64,000 bases of DNA from Konateibacter massiliensis (GCF_900184995.1 NZ_LT860099.1:2702356-2766355); one strand, 5' to 3'; counted from the stretch's first letter, positions 7,826 through 16,789 are shown. Notes: a model not told the origin generated them from the sequence alone. Translations and numbers: made by a program.

Positions 7826-9424
7826 ATGAAAAAATTATTAAAGGCTGTGCTTACAGCAACATTGGTAACAGCTATGCTCGCAGGCTGTGCGTCTAAAAAG
7901 ACAAGTGAAACTGACGCCTCAGTGGCAACAGGCGAGGGGAGAGAGGAATTGGTTTTTGTAAATTATAGAGATATTCGTGATTTGAATCCTCATCTTTATG
8001 CAGGGGAAATGTATGCACAAAATATGATTTATGACGGTCTGATTGATATGGTTGAAGGCGGGTTTGAAGGAGCATTGGCAGAGAGTTGGGAAATCTCTGA
8101 GGATGGAAAGACCTATACCTTTAAAATTAGGGAAGGTGTTACTTTTTCGGACGGAGAAGTTTGCGATGCCCATGCAATTAAGGCAAATTTTGATGCTATC
8201 TTGGAGAACAGCGAGCGTCATGTATGGCTTACTATGATGAGTGTTTTAGAAAGTGTAGATGCACCGGATGAAAATACATTTGTTATTCAGCTATCGGCAC
8301 CTTATTATCCGATGCTGACCGAGCTGTCTATGATTCGTCCTTTTGCAATGATTTCTCCAAAGGCAATGAAGGATGGAAGTACGATGGATGGTGTAACGGA
8401 ATACATTGGAACAGGTCCTTACATACTTACTGATTTTGTGACAGACGAATATGCGGTATTCGAGCGTAATGAGAATTACTGGGGTGACAAGCCGGAAATT
8501 AAAAAAATCACAGTCAAAGTAATTCCGGATAATCAGACGAGAATTCTGGCATTGGAAAAAGGCGAAATTGATTTGATTTTCGGTAAAAATATGATTGATG
8601 CCGATGCACTGCAAAATTATCAGGATAATGAGAAGTTCAGTATTGCATTGTCAGATCCGACTTCTACAAGACAAATTGTTATGAATACGACACATGAAAT
8701 TCTAAGCGATAAAAATGTACGTTATGCTCTTTCCTATGCGACGAATAAGCAGGCGATTTCTGACGGGATTTTCTATGGGCTGGAAGCAGTTGCAGAAACT
8801 TTATATGCAAAGACCGTTCCGTATTGTGATATTGATTTAGAGCCGTTTACCTATAATGCAGAAAAAGCAGAAAGCTTACTTGCAGAGTCAGGCTGGACAA
8901 AGGGAGCAGACGGTATTCTTGAAAAAGACGGTAAGAAATTTGAAATTGAATTGCTCTACAACAGTGATAGTGTAACGGAAAAAAATATCTCTGAATACTT
9001 ACAGTCTGAATATTTAAAGCTTGGAGTGAAATTGAATATTCATGGTGAAGAGGAACAATCCTATCGAGACAATATGAAAGCGGGTAACTTTGACATGGTA
9101 TTTAATATTTCTTGGGGAACACCATATGACCCACAGTCTTCCCTTTCTGGTATGACAGGTCCGGTTTATGGTGATTATGCAGCACAGCAGGGATTAGAGG
9201 ATAAAGCAGAGATTGATGAAGCGATTGATAAAATTATGCTGTCAGTTGATGAGGAGGAACGTCAGGAATTGTATGAATTTGTTCTGACAAGATTGCATGA
9301 AGACGCGGTATATATTCCTCTTACCTATGAATGCAATAAAGCGATTTATACCTCTTCTTTGGACGGGGTTGGGTTTACCCAGTCTCAATACGAAATTCCT
9401 TTTACAGATATGTTTTTTAAATAA
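7826..9424 (+). CDS. nikA: NikA-like metal-chelate binding lipoprotein
   Basis: SBP_bac_5 family solute-binding protein. It carries a signal peptide with lipobox MLAGC (Cys21). Similarity to E. coli NikA is visible along the length: DLNPHLYAGEMYAQNMIYDGL, NSERHVWL, IRPFAMISP, NENYWGDKPEIKKIT, WGTPYDP and a TRLHEDAVYIPLTY tail. The arginines matching NikA Arg97 and Arg137 and the tryptophan of WGTPYDP (residue 430) are present. By alignment from memory, the metal-binding His416 of NikA is Tyr448 here. Two permeases and two ATPases follow. A metal-chelate substrate is likely; free nickel is not proven. Confidence 0.82.
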   Translation: MKKLLKAVLTATLVTAMLAGCASKKTSETDASVATGEGREELVFVNYRDIRDLNPHLYAGEMYAQNMIYDGLIDMVEGGFEGALAESWEISEDGKTYTFKIREGVTFSDGEVCDAHAIKANFDAILENSERHVWLTMMSVLESVDAPDENTFVIQLSAPYYPMLTELSMIRPFAMISPKAMKDGSTMDGVTEYIGTGPYILTDFVTDEYAVFERNENYWGDKPEIKKITVKVIPDNQTRILALEKGEIDLIFGKNMIDADALQNYQDNEKFSIALSDPTSTRQIVMNTTHEILSDKNVRYALSYATNKQAISDGIFYGLEAVAETLYAKTVPYCDIDLEPFTYNAEKAESLLAESGWTKGADGILEKDGKKFEIELLYNSDSVTEKNISEYLQSEYLKLGVKLNIHGEEEQSYRDNMKAGNFDMVFNISWGTPYDPQSSLSGMTGPVYGDYAAQQGLEDKAEIDEAIDKIMLSVDEEERQELYEFVLTRLHEDAVYIPLTYECNKAIYTSSLDGVGFTQSQYEIPFTDMFFK

Positions 9425-9470
9425 ATTTGATTAAGGTGTCAAAAGCACCGAAGGTAAAATTCTGACACTA

Positions 9471-9508
9471 AATATTGTTGGGGAGGCTTGCTTGCCCAGC
9501 AATATTTT
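9471..9508 (+). terminator. Attenuating hairpin after nikA
   Basis: AATATTGTTGGG pairs with CCCAGCAATATT (one G-U pair) and is followed by TTTTA. A weaker GTGTCA/TGACAC hairpin lies just before it at 9436-9468. Positioned between the binding-protein gene and the permeases, it should give more nikA than permease transcript. Confidence 0.7.
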
Positions 9509-9546
9509 TATACCATAGAAAAGTTCTTTGAACTTCCTATGGTATA
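9509..9546. repeat. Family E repeat, truncated copy E2 (hairpin A only)
   Basis: Arms TATACCATAG and CTATGGTATA start within the U-tract of the preceding terminator. The following bases TATTTATGAGCAC match the start of the linker in other copies, but hairpin B is missing and the nikB ribosome site follows. Confidence 0.7.
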
Positions 9547-9584
9547 AAAGCTATTTATGAGCACACTTTCTTATGGAGGTAACA

Positions 9585-10529
9585 ATGAAAAAATATATTA
9601 TTAACAGACTATTAACAGCAATTCCGCTGCTGCTTGCCATCTCGTTTCTATGCTTTGTGTTTATCAATATAATACCTTCAGACCCGGCAGAGGTAGCGCT
9701 TAGAGTAAATCAGGTGGCTGTGATTTCAGATGAGCTGCTTGAAAAGACAAGAGAAGAAATGGGTTTGAATGACCCTTTTTTTATTCGGTATTTTAACTGG
9801 CTGGCGGACTGCATACAGTTGGATTTTGGAATTAGCTATGTGAATCCGCAGCGTACTGTCTTAGGGGAAATGACAAGGTCATTGCCAAATACGTTAATGC
9901 TTGCCGGAATTTCATTTGTTCTTGTTATTTTTTTAAGCCTGCCGATCGGCTTTTTTTGTGCTGTTTATAAAGACAGCTGGTTCGACAAAATAATGAGAGG
10001 ATTTATTTTTATGACAACTGCTATGCCGGCTTACTGGGTGGGGCTTCTTTTAATGTGGATTGTAAGCATAAAGCTTGATTTGCTGCCTACCAGCGGAATT
10101 GGCGAGGGTCTGAAAAGCCTTGTTTTGCCGTCTGTTACGGTAGCGCTTACTTATATCTCTACCTTTATTCGTCTGATACGTAATAATATGCTGGATAATA
10201 TGAAGCAAGATTATGTTTTATATGCTAATGTGAGAGGATTAAAGCAAAAAGATATTTTGACAAAGCACATTTTAAGAAATTCCCTCCACACATGTGTGGT
10301 TGCTGTTGGTATGAGTATTCCCCAGCTTATTTCAGGAACCATTGTGGTGGAAAATGTGTTTGCTATCCCCGGATTAGGTACTCTTTGTATCGAATCCATC
10401 TTTAACAGGGATTATCCGATTATACAAACCTATGTACTGTTTATCGGTGTTTTATTTGTAACGTTTAACCTGTTGTTTGATATAGTTCAATGTGCAATTG
10501 ACCCAAAACTGCGAAAGGAGGAAGCGTAA
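9585..10529 (+). CDS. nikB: Nickel/peptide-type ABC permease, NikB
   Basis: First membrane subunit of the importer, BPD_transp_1 family. It opens MKKYIINRLLTAIPLLLAISFLCF, the usual first helix, and has six predicted helices. The coupling-loop region reads YANVRGLKQKDILTKHILRNS. Carboxyl-terminal VVENVFAIPGLGTL is a family hallmark. The ATG at 9585 is chosen because GGAGGT lies five bases before it; an in-frame ATG at 9573 overlaps that site. The stop shares a base with the nikC start (TAATG). Confidence 0.87.
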   Translation: MKKYIINRLLTAIPLLLAISFLCFVFINIIPSDPAEVALRVNQVAVISDELLEKTREEMGLNDPFFIRYFNWLADCIQLDFGISYVNPQRTVLGEMTRSLPNTLMLAGISFVLVIFLSLPIGFFCAVYKDSWFDKIMRGFIFMTTAMPAYWVGLLLMWIVSIKLDLLPTSGIGEGLKSLVLPSVTVALTYISTFIRLIRNNMLDNMKQDYVLYANVRGLKQKDILTKHILRNSLHTCVVAVGMSIPQLISGTIVVENVFAIPGLGTLCIESIFNRDYPIIQTYVLFIGVLFVTFNLLFDIVQCAIDPKLRKEEA

Positions 10530-11350
10530 TGTTAAAAAGACTGTTAAGACATAGAGGATTTATGTTGACAAGCGGGTTTATCATTCTAATTGCATTTGTC
10601 GGTATTTTTGCACCGTTTTTTGCACCGCATGATCCTTATGAAACCAATATATTAAATAAATTTGCCAGATTTAGTCTGGAATATCCTCTTGGAACGGATA
10701 ATTTGGGTAGGTGTATTCTCTCCAGAATGATTTATGGTATTCGCCCGACATTGGGGCTGGCGATACTTACAATGCTTGGGACGATAGGATTAGGTGCTGT
10801 GATGGGGCTTATTTCGGGATATTTTGGTGGGCTTATTGATGAAATTATTATGAGGGTTGTGGATGTTATGCTATCCTTTCCAAGTCAGATTATGGTGTTT
10901 GCAGTGGTAGCATTATTGGGTATTGACGTCAGAAATGTAATATTGGCAAATATACTCATCAAATGGGCGTGGTATGCTCGCATGATTCGTACCAGTGTCT
11001 TACAGCACAAGGATAAAAATTTTATTCGTTTTTCACGTGTTGTAGGAAATAATGAGTTTTTTATACTGAGCAAACATATGCTGCCAAGCATTGCATCGGA
11101 AATGGCGGTTCTTGCAAGCTTGGATATCGGCTGGGCAATTATCAATATTTCCACCTTGTCATTTTTGGGATTAGGGGTACAAGCTCCGATACCGGAATGG
11201 GGAGCTATGTTAAATGAGGCAAAAAATGCTCTTACAACTAATCCAGTACAAATGTTAGCGCCCGGAATAGCGATTGTTGTTTTGGTTACAGCGTTTAACT
11301 TTCTGGGAGATGTATTGCGTGACGCCTTAGATCCAAAGGAGGAGATGTAA
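10529..11350 (+). CDS. nikC: Nickel/peptide-type ABC permease, NikC
   Basis: Second membrane subunit, BPD_transp_1 family with the amino-terminal OppC-like segment FAPFFAPHDPYETN and YPLGTDNLGRCILSRMIYG. The EAA-type loop is RFSRVVGNNEFFILSKHMLPS. Carboxyl-terminal LGLGVQAPIPEWGAML is typical. The stop codon overlaps the nikD ATG by one base. With NikB it forms the channel. Confidence 0.87.
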   Translation: MLKRLLRHRGFMLTSGFIILIAFVGIFAPFFAPHDPYETNILNKFARFSLEYPLGTDNLGRCILSRMIYGIRPTLGLAILTMLGTIGLGAVMGLISGYFGGLIDEIIMRVVDVMLSFPSQIMVFAVVALLGIDVRNVILANILIKWAWYARMIRTSVLQHKDKNFIRFSRVVGNNEFFILSKHMLPSIASEMAVLASLDIGWAIINISTLSFLGLGVQAPIPEWGAMLNEAKNALTTNPVQMLAPGIAIVVLVTAFNFLGDVLRDALDPKEEM

Positions 11351-12165
11351 TGCCGATACTTGAAATTAAAAATTTAAATGTTACATATAACGGAAAAAAA
11401 GGAAAGCATTCAATTATAAAAGATGTTTCCTTTCGTGTCAGCAAAGGGGAGTGCCTTTGCGTGCTGGGAGAAAGCGGAAGCGGGAAGAGTGTGACGATGA
11501 AAGCGGTTATGGGTCTGCTGGACAATAATTTTGATATAAGCGGAAGTGCTTTTTTAGAGGGGAGAAATCTGATGGAACAGGATGCCGAAGCACTGCGGAA
11601 AATGCGCGGAAGCGATTTGACAATGATACTGCAAAACCCGATGACCTGCTTTGACAGTCTTTACCGCATTGATTACCAGATGGCAGAAACGTTTTTGGCG
11701 CATACAAACTGGTCTAAGGAGGAAATATATCAAAAATCTGTTGAAATACTGGAGAAAATGAAGATAAAAGAGCCGGGGGAGGTACTACGAAAATATCCGC
11801 ACCAACTAAGCGGCGGAATGCTTCAAAGAATTATGATTGGTATTGCTTTAACCCTAAATCCCAAAATACTCATTGCAGATGAGCCTACAACAGCAATTGA
11901 TGCGATTACCCAATTTGAAATCATGGATGAGCTTAAGCGATTAAAAAATCAGCATACCACAATGATTTTTATTACTCATGACTTGGGAATTGCCTCTATG
12001 ATTGCGGATACAGTTATTGTGATGAACGGGGGAAAAATTGTAGATAATGGCACTTTTTCAGAGATTTTGCAATCACCGAAGGATGAATACACCAGACTGC
12101 TTATCGAAAAACGCTCTGCGGTTATGAATGTCTATAAAAAGGTGTTGGGAGGTGACCTTGTATGA
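11350..12165 (+). CDS. nikD: Nickel/peptide-type ABC ATPase, NikD
   Basis: Cytoplasmic ATPase subunit. Walker A is GESGSGKSV, the signature is LSGGMLQRIMIG, and Walker B is ILIADEPTTAID followed by FITHDLG. These are the standard motifs of the Opp/Nik group. Length of 271 residues is normal. It overlaps nikE through ATGA. Confidence 0.87.
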   Translation: MPILEIKNLNVTYNGKKGKHSIIKDVSFRVSKGECLCVLGESGSGKSVTMKAVMGLLDNNFDISGSAFLEGRNLMEQDAEALRKMRGSDLTMILQNPMTCFDSLYRIDYQMAETFLAHTNWSKEEIYQKSVEILEKMKIKEPGEVLRKYPHQLSGGMLQRIMIGIALTLNPKILIADEPTTAIDAITQFEIMDELKRLKNQHTTMIFITHDLGIASMIADTVIVMNGGKIVDNGTFSEILQSPKDEYTRLLIEKRSAVMNVYKKVLGGDLV

Positions 12166-12926
12166 TGATTTCAGTTAATCAGGTATGTATGGAGTTTAAA
12201 AGCGAACTTAATTCAAAAAAACAGGAGGTTTTAAAGGATATTTCGTTTGTGATTGAACAGGGAGATTGCCTTGGAATACTGGGAGAAAGCGGAAGCGGAA
12301 AGAGTACGTTGGGCAGGATTTTAACGGGACTTTTGAAGCCGACAGCGGGGCAATATTTATTTCAAAATATCAATCCATATAAAAATAAACAAACAAAAAA
12401 ATTCTTAAGCGAAAATATTAGCATTGTTTTTCAGGATTATAATACATCTGTGAATCCTAGATTTACCGTTTCTGAAATTATAAAAGAGGCGCTCTGTTTG
12501 TTTTCAAAAAGAACGAAAAAGCAATTGAATTATCAAGAAGAAATTTCAAAGCTTTTACATATGGTAGGTTTAGACGATTCGTTTGCGAATAGATTCTCGC
12601 ATCAATTAAGCGGCGGGCAGCTTCAAAGGATTTGTATTGCAAGAGCAATTGCAGTAAATCCGAAAGTTATTTTGTTTGATGAAGCAATCAGTTCCTTAGA
12701 CGCCCACACACAAGTCCAGATTATGGATTTGCTTAAGGAGTTAAAAGAAAAATTAGGTCTTACTTACATATTTATCACACATGATTTGACATCTGTAACT
12801 TATTTATGCAATAAAGTAATGTTTATTTATCAAGGGAGGGTTACAGAGTTTATCAATGTAAATGAGATTGCACATACAAAGGATGAGTATGCAAAAAAAT
12901 TATTAAATACGATTATTTCAATTTAA
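12162..12926 (+). CDS. nikE: Nickel/peptide-type ABC ATPase, NikE
   Basis: Second ATPase subunit. Walker A is GESGSGKSTLG, the signature is LSGGQLQRICIARA, and Walker B is VILFDEAISSLD, where AIS replaces the commoner PTS as is frequent in NikE/OppF relatives. At 254 residues it lacks the long carboxyl-terminal oligopeptide extension, in keeping with a metal rather than peptide importer. The MATE gene starts 12 bases later. Confidence 0.86.
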   Translation: MMISVNQVCMEFKSELNSKKQEVLKDISFVIEQGDCLGILGESGSGKSTLGRILTGLLKPTAGQYLFQNINPYKNKQTKKFLSENISIVFQDYNTSVNPRFTVSEIIKEALCLFSKRTKKQLNYQEEISKLLHMVGLDDSFANRFSHQLSGGQLQRICIARAIAVNPKVILFDEAISSLDAHTQVQIMDLLKELKEKLGLTYIFITHDLTSVTYLCNKVMFIYQGRVTEFINVNEIAHTKDEYAKKLLNTIISI

Positions 12927-12938
12927 AGGAGAACTGTT

Positions 12939-14270
12939 TTGCTTAAAGAAAATAGAATTACAGAGGGCGTGATTTGGAAGGAAGTTCTATACTTTTTCTT
13001 CCCAATTGTAATCAGTTCCTTCTTCCAACATTTTTATACAATAGTAGATGGTATTATTGTCGGGCAGAATTTAGGTGATGTTGCATTTTCAGCAGTAGGT
13101 GGCTCGGCTGCAAAGCTAAGTGGTATGCTAATCAACTTTTTCGTGGGAGTATCAACAGGTATCACAGCCTATACGTCTAGATTTTATGGAAGGCAGGATA
13201 TAGATGCGGTAAGGCAGGTAATTTATAATGGAAGTGTAATTTTTGCTGTCTTGGGAGCATTGCTCTCGATTTTTGGCTTTGTATTCTCGGACAAACTGTT
13301 GGTGGCAATGAATACTCCTGTTGAGACGATGGAGTATGCCAGCACATATCTTCGCACATTTTTGTGCGGTTTAATTTTCTGTGTACTATACAACATTTTT
13401 TCGGGTGCCTTAAGAGCGATGGGAGATTCTAAAACACCTCTCTATGTACTTGTTTTTTGCAGTTTTGCAAATGTTTTGCTTGACCTTACGTTTGTAATCG
13501 TGCTGAAATGGGGAGTGTTTGGAGTAGCCTTCTCAACGATACTGGCACAAGCAGCAAGTGCAATCATACTAGGAATCATGATATGCAAGAAAATACCGGC
13601 CGAAAAAATAGTCCTGCAATTAGACGGCAAAATAATAAAAGATATATGCAGCATTGGCATACCTGCCGGATTGCAAAGTATTATGTACAGTCTGTCGAAT
13701 ATTTTGGTACAAAGTGCTATCAATGGCTTTGGTTATTTGACCGTTACCGCTTGGGCAGCTTATGTAAAAATTGATAATATTGTCGATATATTCGTATCTT
13801 CATTGGCGAGTACAGTCATTACTTTTGTCGGACAGAACTTAGGAGCAAATAAAGTTGATCGAGTAAAACAATCGGTAAGACAGATTGTTATGTTAAGCTA
13901 TATTATTACGATTACGTTAGTGGCAGGCTTTATGTTCTTTCGAATGCCTTTGCTTGGTTTGTTCACAGAAAATTTGGAGGTTGCCAATCTGGGCGGCAGC
14001 CTGATGTTTATAATCATGCCGATGTACTTATTGGGTATTCCTTATCAAATGTTTGCACAAGCGTTAAGAGGACTTGGAAAGGCATTTGTACCAATGTTGA
14101 TTACCTTGACCGGTATAGTAGGGATTCGGGTAATATGGGTTCATTTTATATTTCCTCTCAACCCGACAATTTATTTTCTGGGTATCTGTTACCCCATAAG
14201 CTCATTCATTATGTCCATTATATTTGGAGTCTATTATATGCATGAAATTGGGAAACTGAAAACCGCCTAA
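12939..14270 (+). CDS. MATE family efflux transporter
   Basis: A twelve-helix cation-coupled exporter of the MATE family. It opens with VIWKEVLYFFFPIVISSFFQH and the repeat motif YTIVDGIIVGQNLGDVAFSA. The second half repeats the pattern (GIPAGLQSIMYSLSNILVQS, FVGQNLGANKVDRVK). Length of 443 residues is typical. The start is TTG, preceded by AAAGGAGA eight bases upstream. The 12-base gap from nikE implies cotranscription. In other bacteria chelate importers can be paired with exporters of the chelator; that role here is a guess. Confidence 0.85.
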   Translation: MLKENRITEGVIWKEVLYFFFPIVISSFFQHFYTIVDGIIVGQNLGDVAFSAVGGSAAKLSGMLINFFVGVSTGITAYTSRFYGRQDIDAVRQVIYNGSVIFAVLGALLSIFGFVFSDKLLVAMNTPVETMEYASTYLRTFLCGLIFCVLYNIFSGALRAMGDSKTPLYVLVFCSFANVLLDLTFVIVLKWGVFGVAFSTILAQAASAIILGIMICKKIPAEKIVLQLDGKIIKDICSIGIPAGLQSIMYSLSNILVQSAINGFGYLTVTAWAAYVKIDNIVDIFVSSLASTVITFVGQNLGANKVDRVKQSVRQIVMLSYIITITLVAGFMFFRMPLLGLFTENLEVANLGGSLMFIIMPMYLLGIPYQMFAQALRGLGKAFVPMLITLTGIVGIRVIWVHFIFPLNPTIYFLGICYPISSFIMSIIFGVYYMHEIGKLKTA

Positions 14271-14397
14271 AGCAATGAGATCCAGTATTCCCTCCTCGTC
14301 CGATATGGCAATACTCACGAACATTGTACAGCTCATACGCATATTATATAGTATCATGAGTAATCAATATCTCTCATGATGTTAGGAGGGAACGTAT

Positions 14398-14787
14398 ATG
14401 CCGTTATTAACTAATGTCGGTAGAGCAGAAGCCATGTTCGGTGCGGAACTAATGTTTGATACCTCCACAGCTGAGGTGGAAATACCTTCTATAAAAGTTG
14501 ACAAAGTAGCTGATATGACTGTTTGGCACGGAGACGTGCTGTCGTATACAGTTACTGTTACAAATCTCGATGCAGTCGTTATTGCTGAGGATGTTGTATT
14601 CACAGATACGATAGACCCTACTCTCGCAAAACTTGACGTGGACAGCGTTTATGTTGATGGTGTACAACTCACCCTAGGTACTGACTTCACTTATAATACA
14701 ACTACCGGTGAACTGGAAATCACTGCGATGCCTGATATTCCTGTTGGAGATAGTTATGATGTAACCTTTCGTGTTACAAAAGCGTAG
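14398..14787 (+). CDS. Single DUF11-like domain protein
   Basis: A 129-residue protein of the DUF11/conserved-repeat beta-sandwich family. SIKVDKVADMTVWHGDVLSYTVTVTN, ending in the usual DxVxFTDTID strand, and GELEITAMPDIPVGDSYDVTFRV are the recognisable strands. There is no signal peptide, membrane anchor or sorting motif, which is odd because most DUF11 domains sit in large surface proteins. A strong TTAGGAGGG site precedes the ATG. It stands alone after the MATE gene, with an accessory-looking base composition. It might be a spore or surface structural protein, but nothing in the sequence decides this. Confidence 0.6.
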   Translation: MPLLTNVGRAEAMFGAELMFDTSTAEVEIPSIKVDKVADMTVWHGDVLSYTVTVTNLDAVVIAEDVVFTDTIDPTLAKLDVDSVYVDGVQLTLGTDFTYNTTTGELEITAMPDIPVGDSYDVTFRVTKA

Positions 14788-14803
14788 CAATGATTGCTTT
14801 GTC

Positions 14804-15008
14804 ATGACGAATTGTGCAGATGTAAGAACTGCACGCTATACGGTTGAAAGCAACACCGTCGTGGTTAGAAATGCATCCCCATGTTGTTGTTGCTGCCCGT
14901 GCTGTGGATATCGATTCTGTTGCCGGAGAAACGGCTGCTGGCGTCGTTGCCCATGGTGTTGGCGCTGTATATGGTGTCCGTGAAACTGTGGTTTCTGGTA
15001 CTTGGTAA
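14804..15008 (+). pseudogene. Probable frameshifted small ORF
   Basis: From ATG 14804 the frame reads a natural-looking MTNCADVRTARYTVESN and then switches to an implausible run of Cys, Trp and Arg codons. One frame over, from about 14871, the reading becomes a natural Ala/Val/Gly-rich segment (VVVAARAVDIDSVAGETAAG) that ends in TAA at 15006-15008. The simplest reading is a single-base frameshift near 14870, either a real lesion or a sequence error. The intact protein would be about 67 residues and of unknown function. Confidence 0.35.
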
Positions 15009-15022
15009 TGGGCATTTAAGAG

Positions 15023-15100
15023 AGTGTGAGCTTTGCTCACACTTTGCGCCCGAGCGGGTTGCATAGCAGCTACTTCCACTCCGCGAGGTGCGCATAATAT
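15023..15100. repeat. Family S repeat, full copy S2
   Basis: Arms AGTGTGAGC and GCTCACACT with loop TTT are followed by the same GCCCGAGCGGGTTGC...CCGCGAG...GCATAATAT module as S1. It lies 14 bases after the stop of the frameshifted ORF, the same post-gene position as S1. Confidence 0.8.
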
Positions 15101-15421
15101 TTTGTTTAATCATAGAAAATTTCGAAGGGAGTGGTTTTGAACCGCCCCCTGATACATTATGGATTGTGACCCTGCTGAGAGCGCAAAGCGTGCAAAATAT
15201 TAACAGCTCGTTATGTGATGGGGGCATGATTACAAATAATTAACTTATATCATATTACCATTTGGACCGTCCTACAGTGACTACAACAATACGCTCGTTG
15301 AGGCAGCCTATGATATGTTAAAAATACCCAAGTTTTGTAATGACATAGGAAATATATACTATTTTTATCTAATTATGTTATAATTTCAAGAGATATAAAT
15401 TATACAAATGAGGGAGAAAAT
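15101..15421 (+). promoter_or_regulatory. Non-coding stretch with promoter of the nuclease gene
   Basis: A half-match to family E hairpin A (AATCATAGAAAATTTC) follows S2. A short open stretch around 15257-15350 (reading FGPSYSDYNNTLVEAAYDML) looks like a coding remnant but has no start and is unidentified. An extended -10 promoter TGTTATAAT ends at 15384, and the ribosome site GAGGGAG precedes the nuclease ATG. Nothing else was recognised. Confidence 0.5.
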
Positions 15422-16441
15422 ATGAAACACAAAAAATTATTACAAGTTTTATCAAGCCTAGGTAAGCAGGTAAATAGAAAGAGCATTAAGGCATTTTTAC
15501 CTTTGTTAATTGTCTTATTGATAGCTGGATGCTCCGAGTCAACCGCTGACAATGCGATAGAGGCCAGTGAGGTTGAGCAGACACAAGAAGCCGAAGGGGC
15601 AAAGGCTGATATTGAAACAGTCGATACGAAGGAATATAATGGAGCCACCTACACCATTATCGAGGTTGATGGCGGCGATTTATCAGGTGATAGACAAGCT
15701 AATGTTGCCGTAAATATTGGGTATGGCGATAGGGAGTATTGGGCATATACAAATGAGTATGGTCAACTAGTTTATGTAACTGCTGATAAAATTATATTGC
15801 AAGATGATGATACTGAACCAGTGAACAGCGATGGTCGCTATTATAATGATGAAGCAAAAGTACCCGGAACGGAGCAATCGGATTTAGACAAAGGACACGT
15901 CATAGCGGACTCTTTGGGTGGCGTTTCCAATGCTTATAATATTACCCCCCAGAATAGTACCCTAAATCGCCATGGCGACCAAGCATATATGGAAAAGGTT
16001 ATTCGGGATGCCGGCGACTGTACAAGCTTTGTGGCTATTATTACATATCCGGATGCAACAACCCAAACACCTTCTCATTATCATTATGAATATGTCTTAA
16101 ATGGTGAAAAAATTGTTGATGATTTTGACAATGTTAATCCGGATGAGCTGAATGCAAAAGTCAATTATCAGTCAAATGAAAGTGGTTCATCTAGTGATTC
16201 GATTTCGGCTGCAGCGGCAGGAAGCACGACAGCCACCCAAGACACAACAGTAGTGGAACAAACCGAAGAGGTAGTGGATAATACCGACCAAACGAGTATT
16301 GAAGTACATATAACTAAAACTGGAAAGAAGTATCACAGTGCTGGATGCCAGTATTTAAGACAGAGTGATATTGTTACTACATTGGACCAGGCTAAGGCAA
16401 AGGGGCTGGGACCATGCAGCAAGTGTAAACCGCCACAATAA
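15422..16441 (+). CDS. Lipoprotein DNA/RNA non-specific endonuclease
   Basis: Surface-anchored nuclease of the beta-beta-alpha-metal type (Endonuclea_NS_2-like). A long basic amino terminus precedes a hydrophobic segment at residues 24-35 and lipobox LIAGC (Cys37). The catalytic block is DKGHVIADSLGG at 156-167, with His159 as general base, followed by NITPQNSTLNR (173-183). A Ser/Ala/Thr-rich linker follows at about 250-285. The tail (about 295-339) carries CQYLR and CSKC, a small Cys-rich module often appended to such nucleases. It may degrade extracellular DNA for nutrients or phosphate. No immunity gene is adjacent, so a toxin role is not favoured. Confidence 0.82.
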   Translation: MKHKKLLQVLSSLGKQVNRKSIKAFLPLLIVLLIAGCSESTADNAIEASEVEQTQEAEGAKADIETVDTKEYNGATYTIIEVDGGDLSGDRQANVAVNIGYGDREYWAYTNEYGQLVYVTADKIILQDDDTEPVNSDGRYYNDEAKVPGTEQSDLDKGHVIADSLGGVSNAYNITPQNSTLNRHGDQAYMEKVIRDAGDCTSFVAIITYPDATTQTPSHYHYEYVLNGEKIVDDFDNVNPDELNAKVNYQSNESGSSSDSISAAAAGSTTATQDTTVVEQTEEVVDNTDQTSIEVHITKTGKKYHSAGCQYLRQSDIVTTLDQAKAKGLGPCSKCKPPQ

Positions 16442-16512
16442 TTATAACTTTTATTTATTATTAAATATTATTTATTCAACGTTAGTATTGAATGTGGAAA
16501 TTAAAATATGGG

Positions 16513-16560
16513 GCTGTCGCTTCAAAACGATTCAAAAATCGTGAAGCGGCGGCTTTCTTT
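16513..16560 (+). terminator. Terminator after the nuclease gene
   Basis: GCTGTCGCTTC pairs with GAAGCGGCGGC, with an inner CGATT/AATCG extension, and a TTTCTTTTTTT tract follows. A hairpin with a similar GCCGCTTC arm ends the chvE operon at 22960. Confidence 0.75.
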
Positions 16561-16691
16561 TTTTGCTTCAATGAGAAATGACGATATGATTATAAATGAT
16601 GAAAAAACGATAAAAAAGTATACAAATTAACCAAGGTGGAATAGGGCGATTTGTGATAATGTACACATAATCATTTAATTTGCGAAAAAAA

Positions 16692-16753
16692 TTGACAACT
16701 AGACATTCTTGCGTTAATATATAAACAGAGTTAATTAATTAACGCAAGAATGT
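16692..16753 (+). promoter_or_regulatory. ROK-operon promoter with large inverted-repeat operator
   Basis: TTGACA at 16692-16697, a 17-base spacer and TAATAT at 16715-16720 form the promoter. A perfect 15-bp inverted repeat (ACATTCTTGCGTTAA at 16703-16717 and its complement at 16739-16753, 21-base gap) covers the spacer, the -10 and the start region. This is the geometry of a repressor operator. The ROK repressor encoded next is the obvious candidate. Confidence 0.75.
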
Positions 16754-16789
16754 TTAGTTTGGAGCACAGAAAGAGGTTGAATAACGAAA

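Noticed and set aside
14771-14983. Cys-rich 70-residue ORF as a possible metal-binding peptide
   Set aside because: The cysteines come from reading GTT/GCT/GTG codons of a natural Val/Ala-rich frame one base out of phase, so a frameshifted ORF is the better explanation.
14865-15227. 120-codon minus-strand ORF across repeat S2
   Set aside because: It is made largely of the complement of the S module and of the frameshifted ORF; no domain is recognisable.
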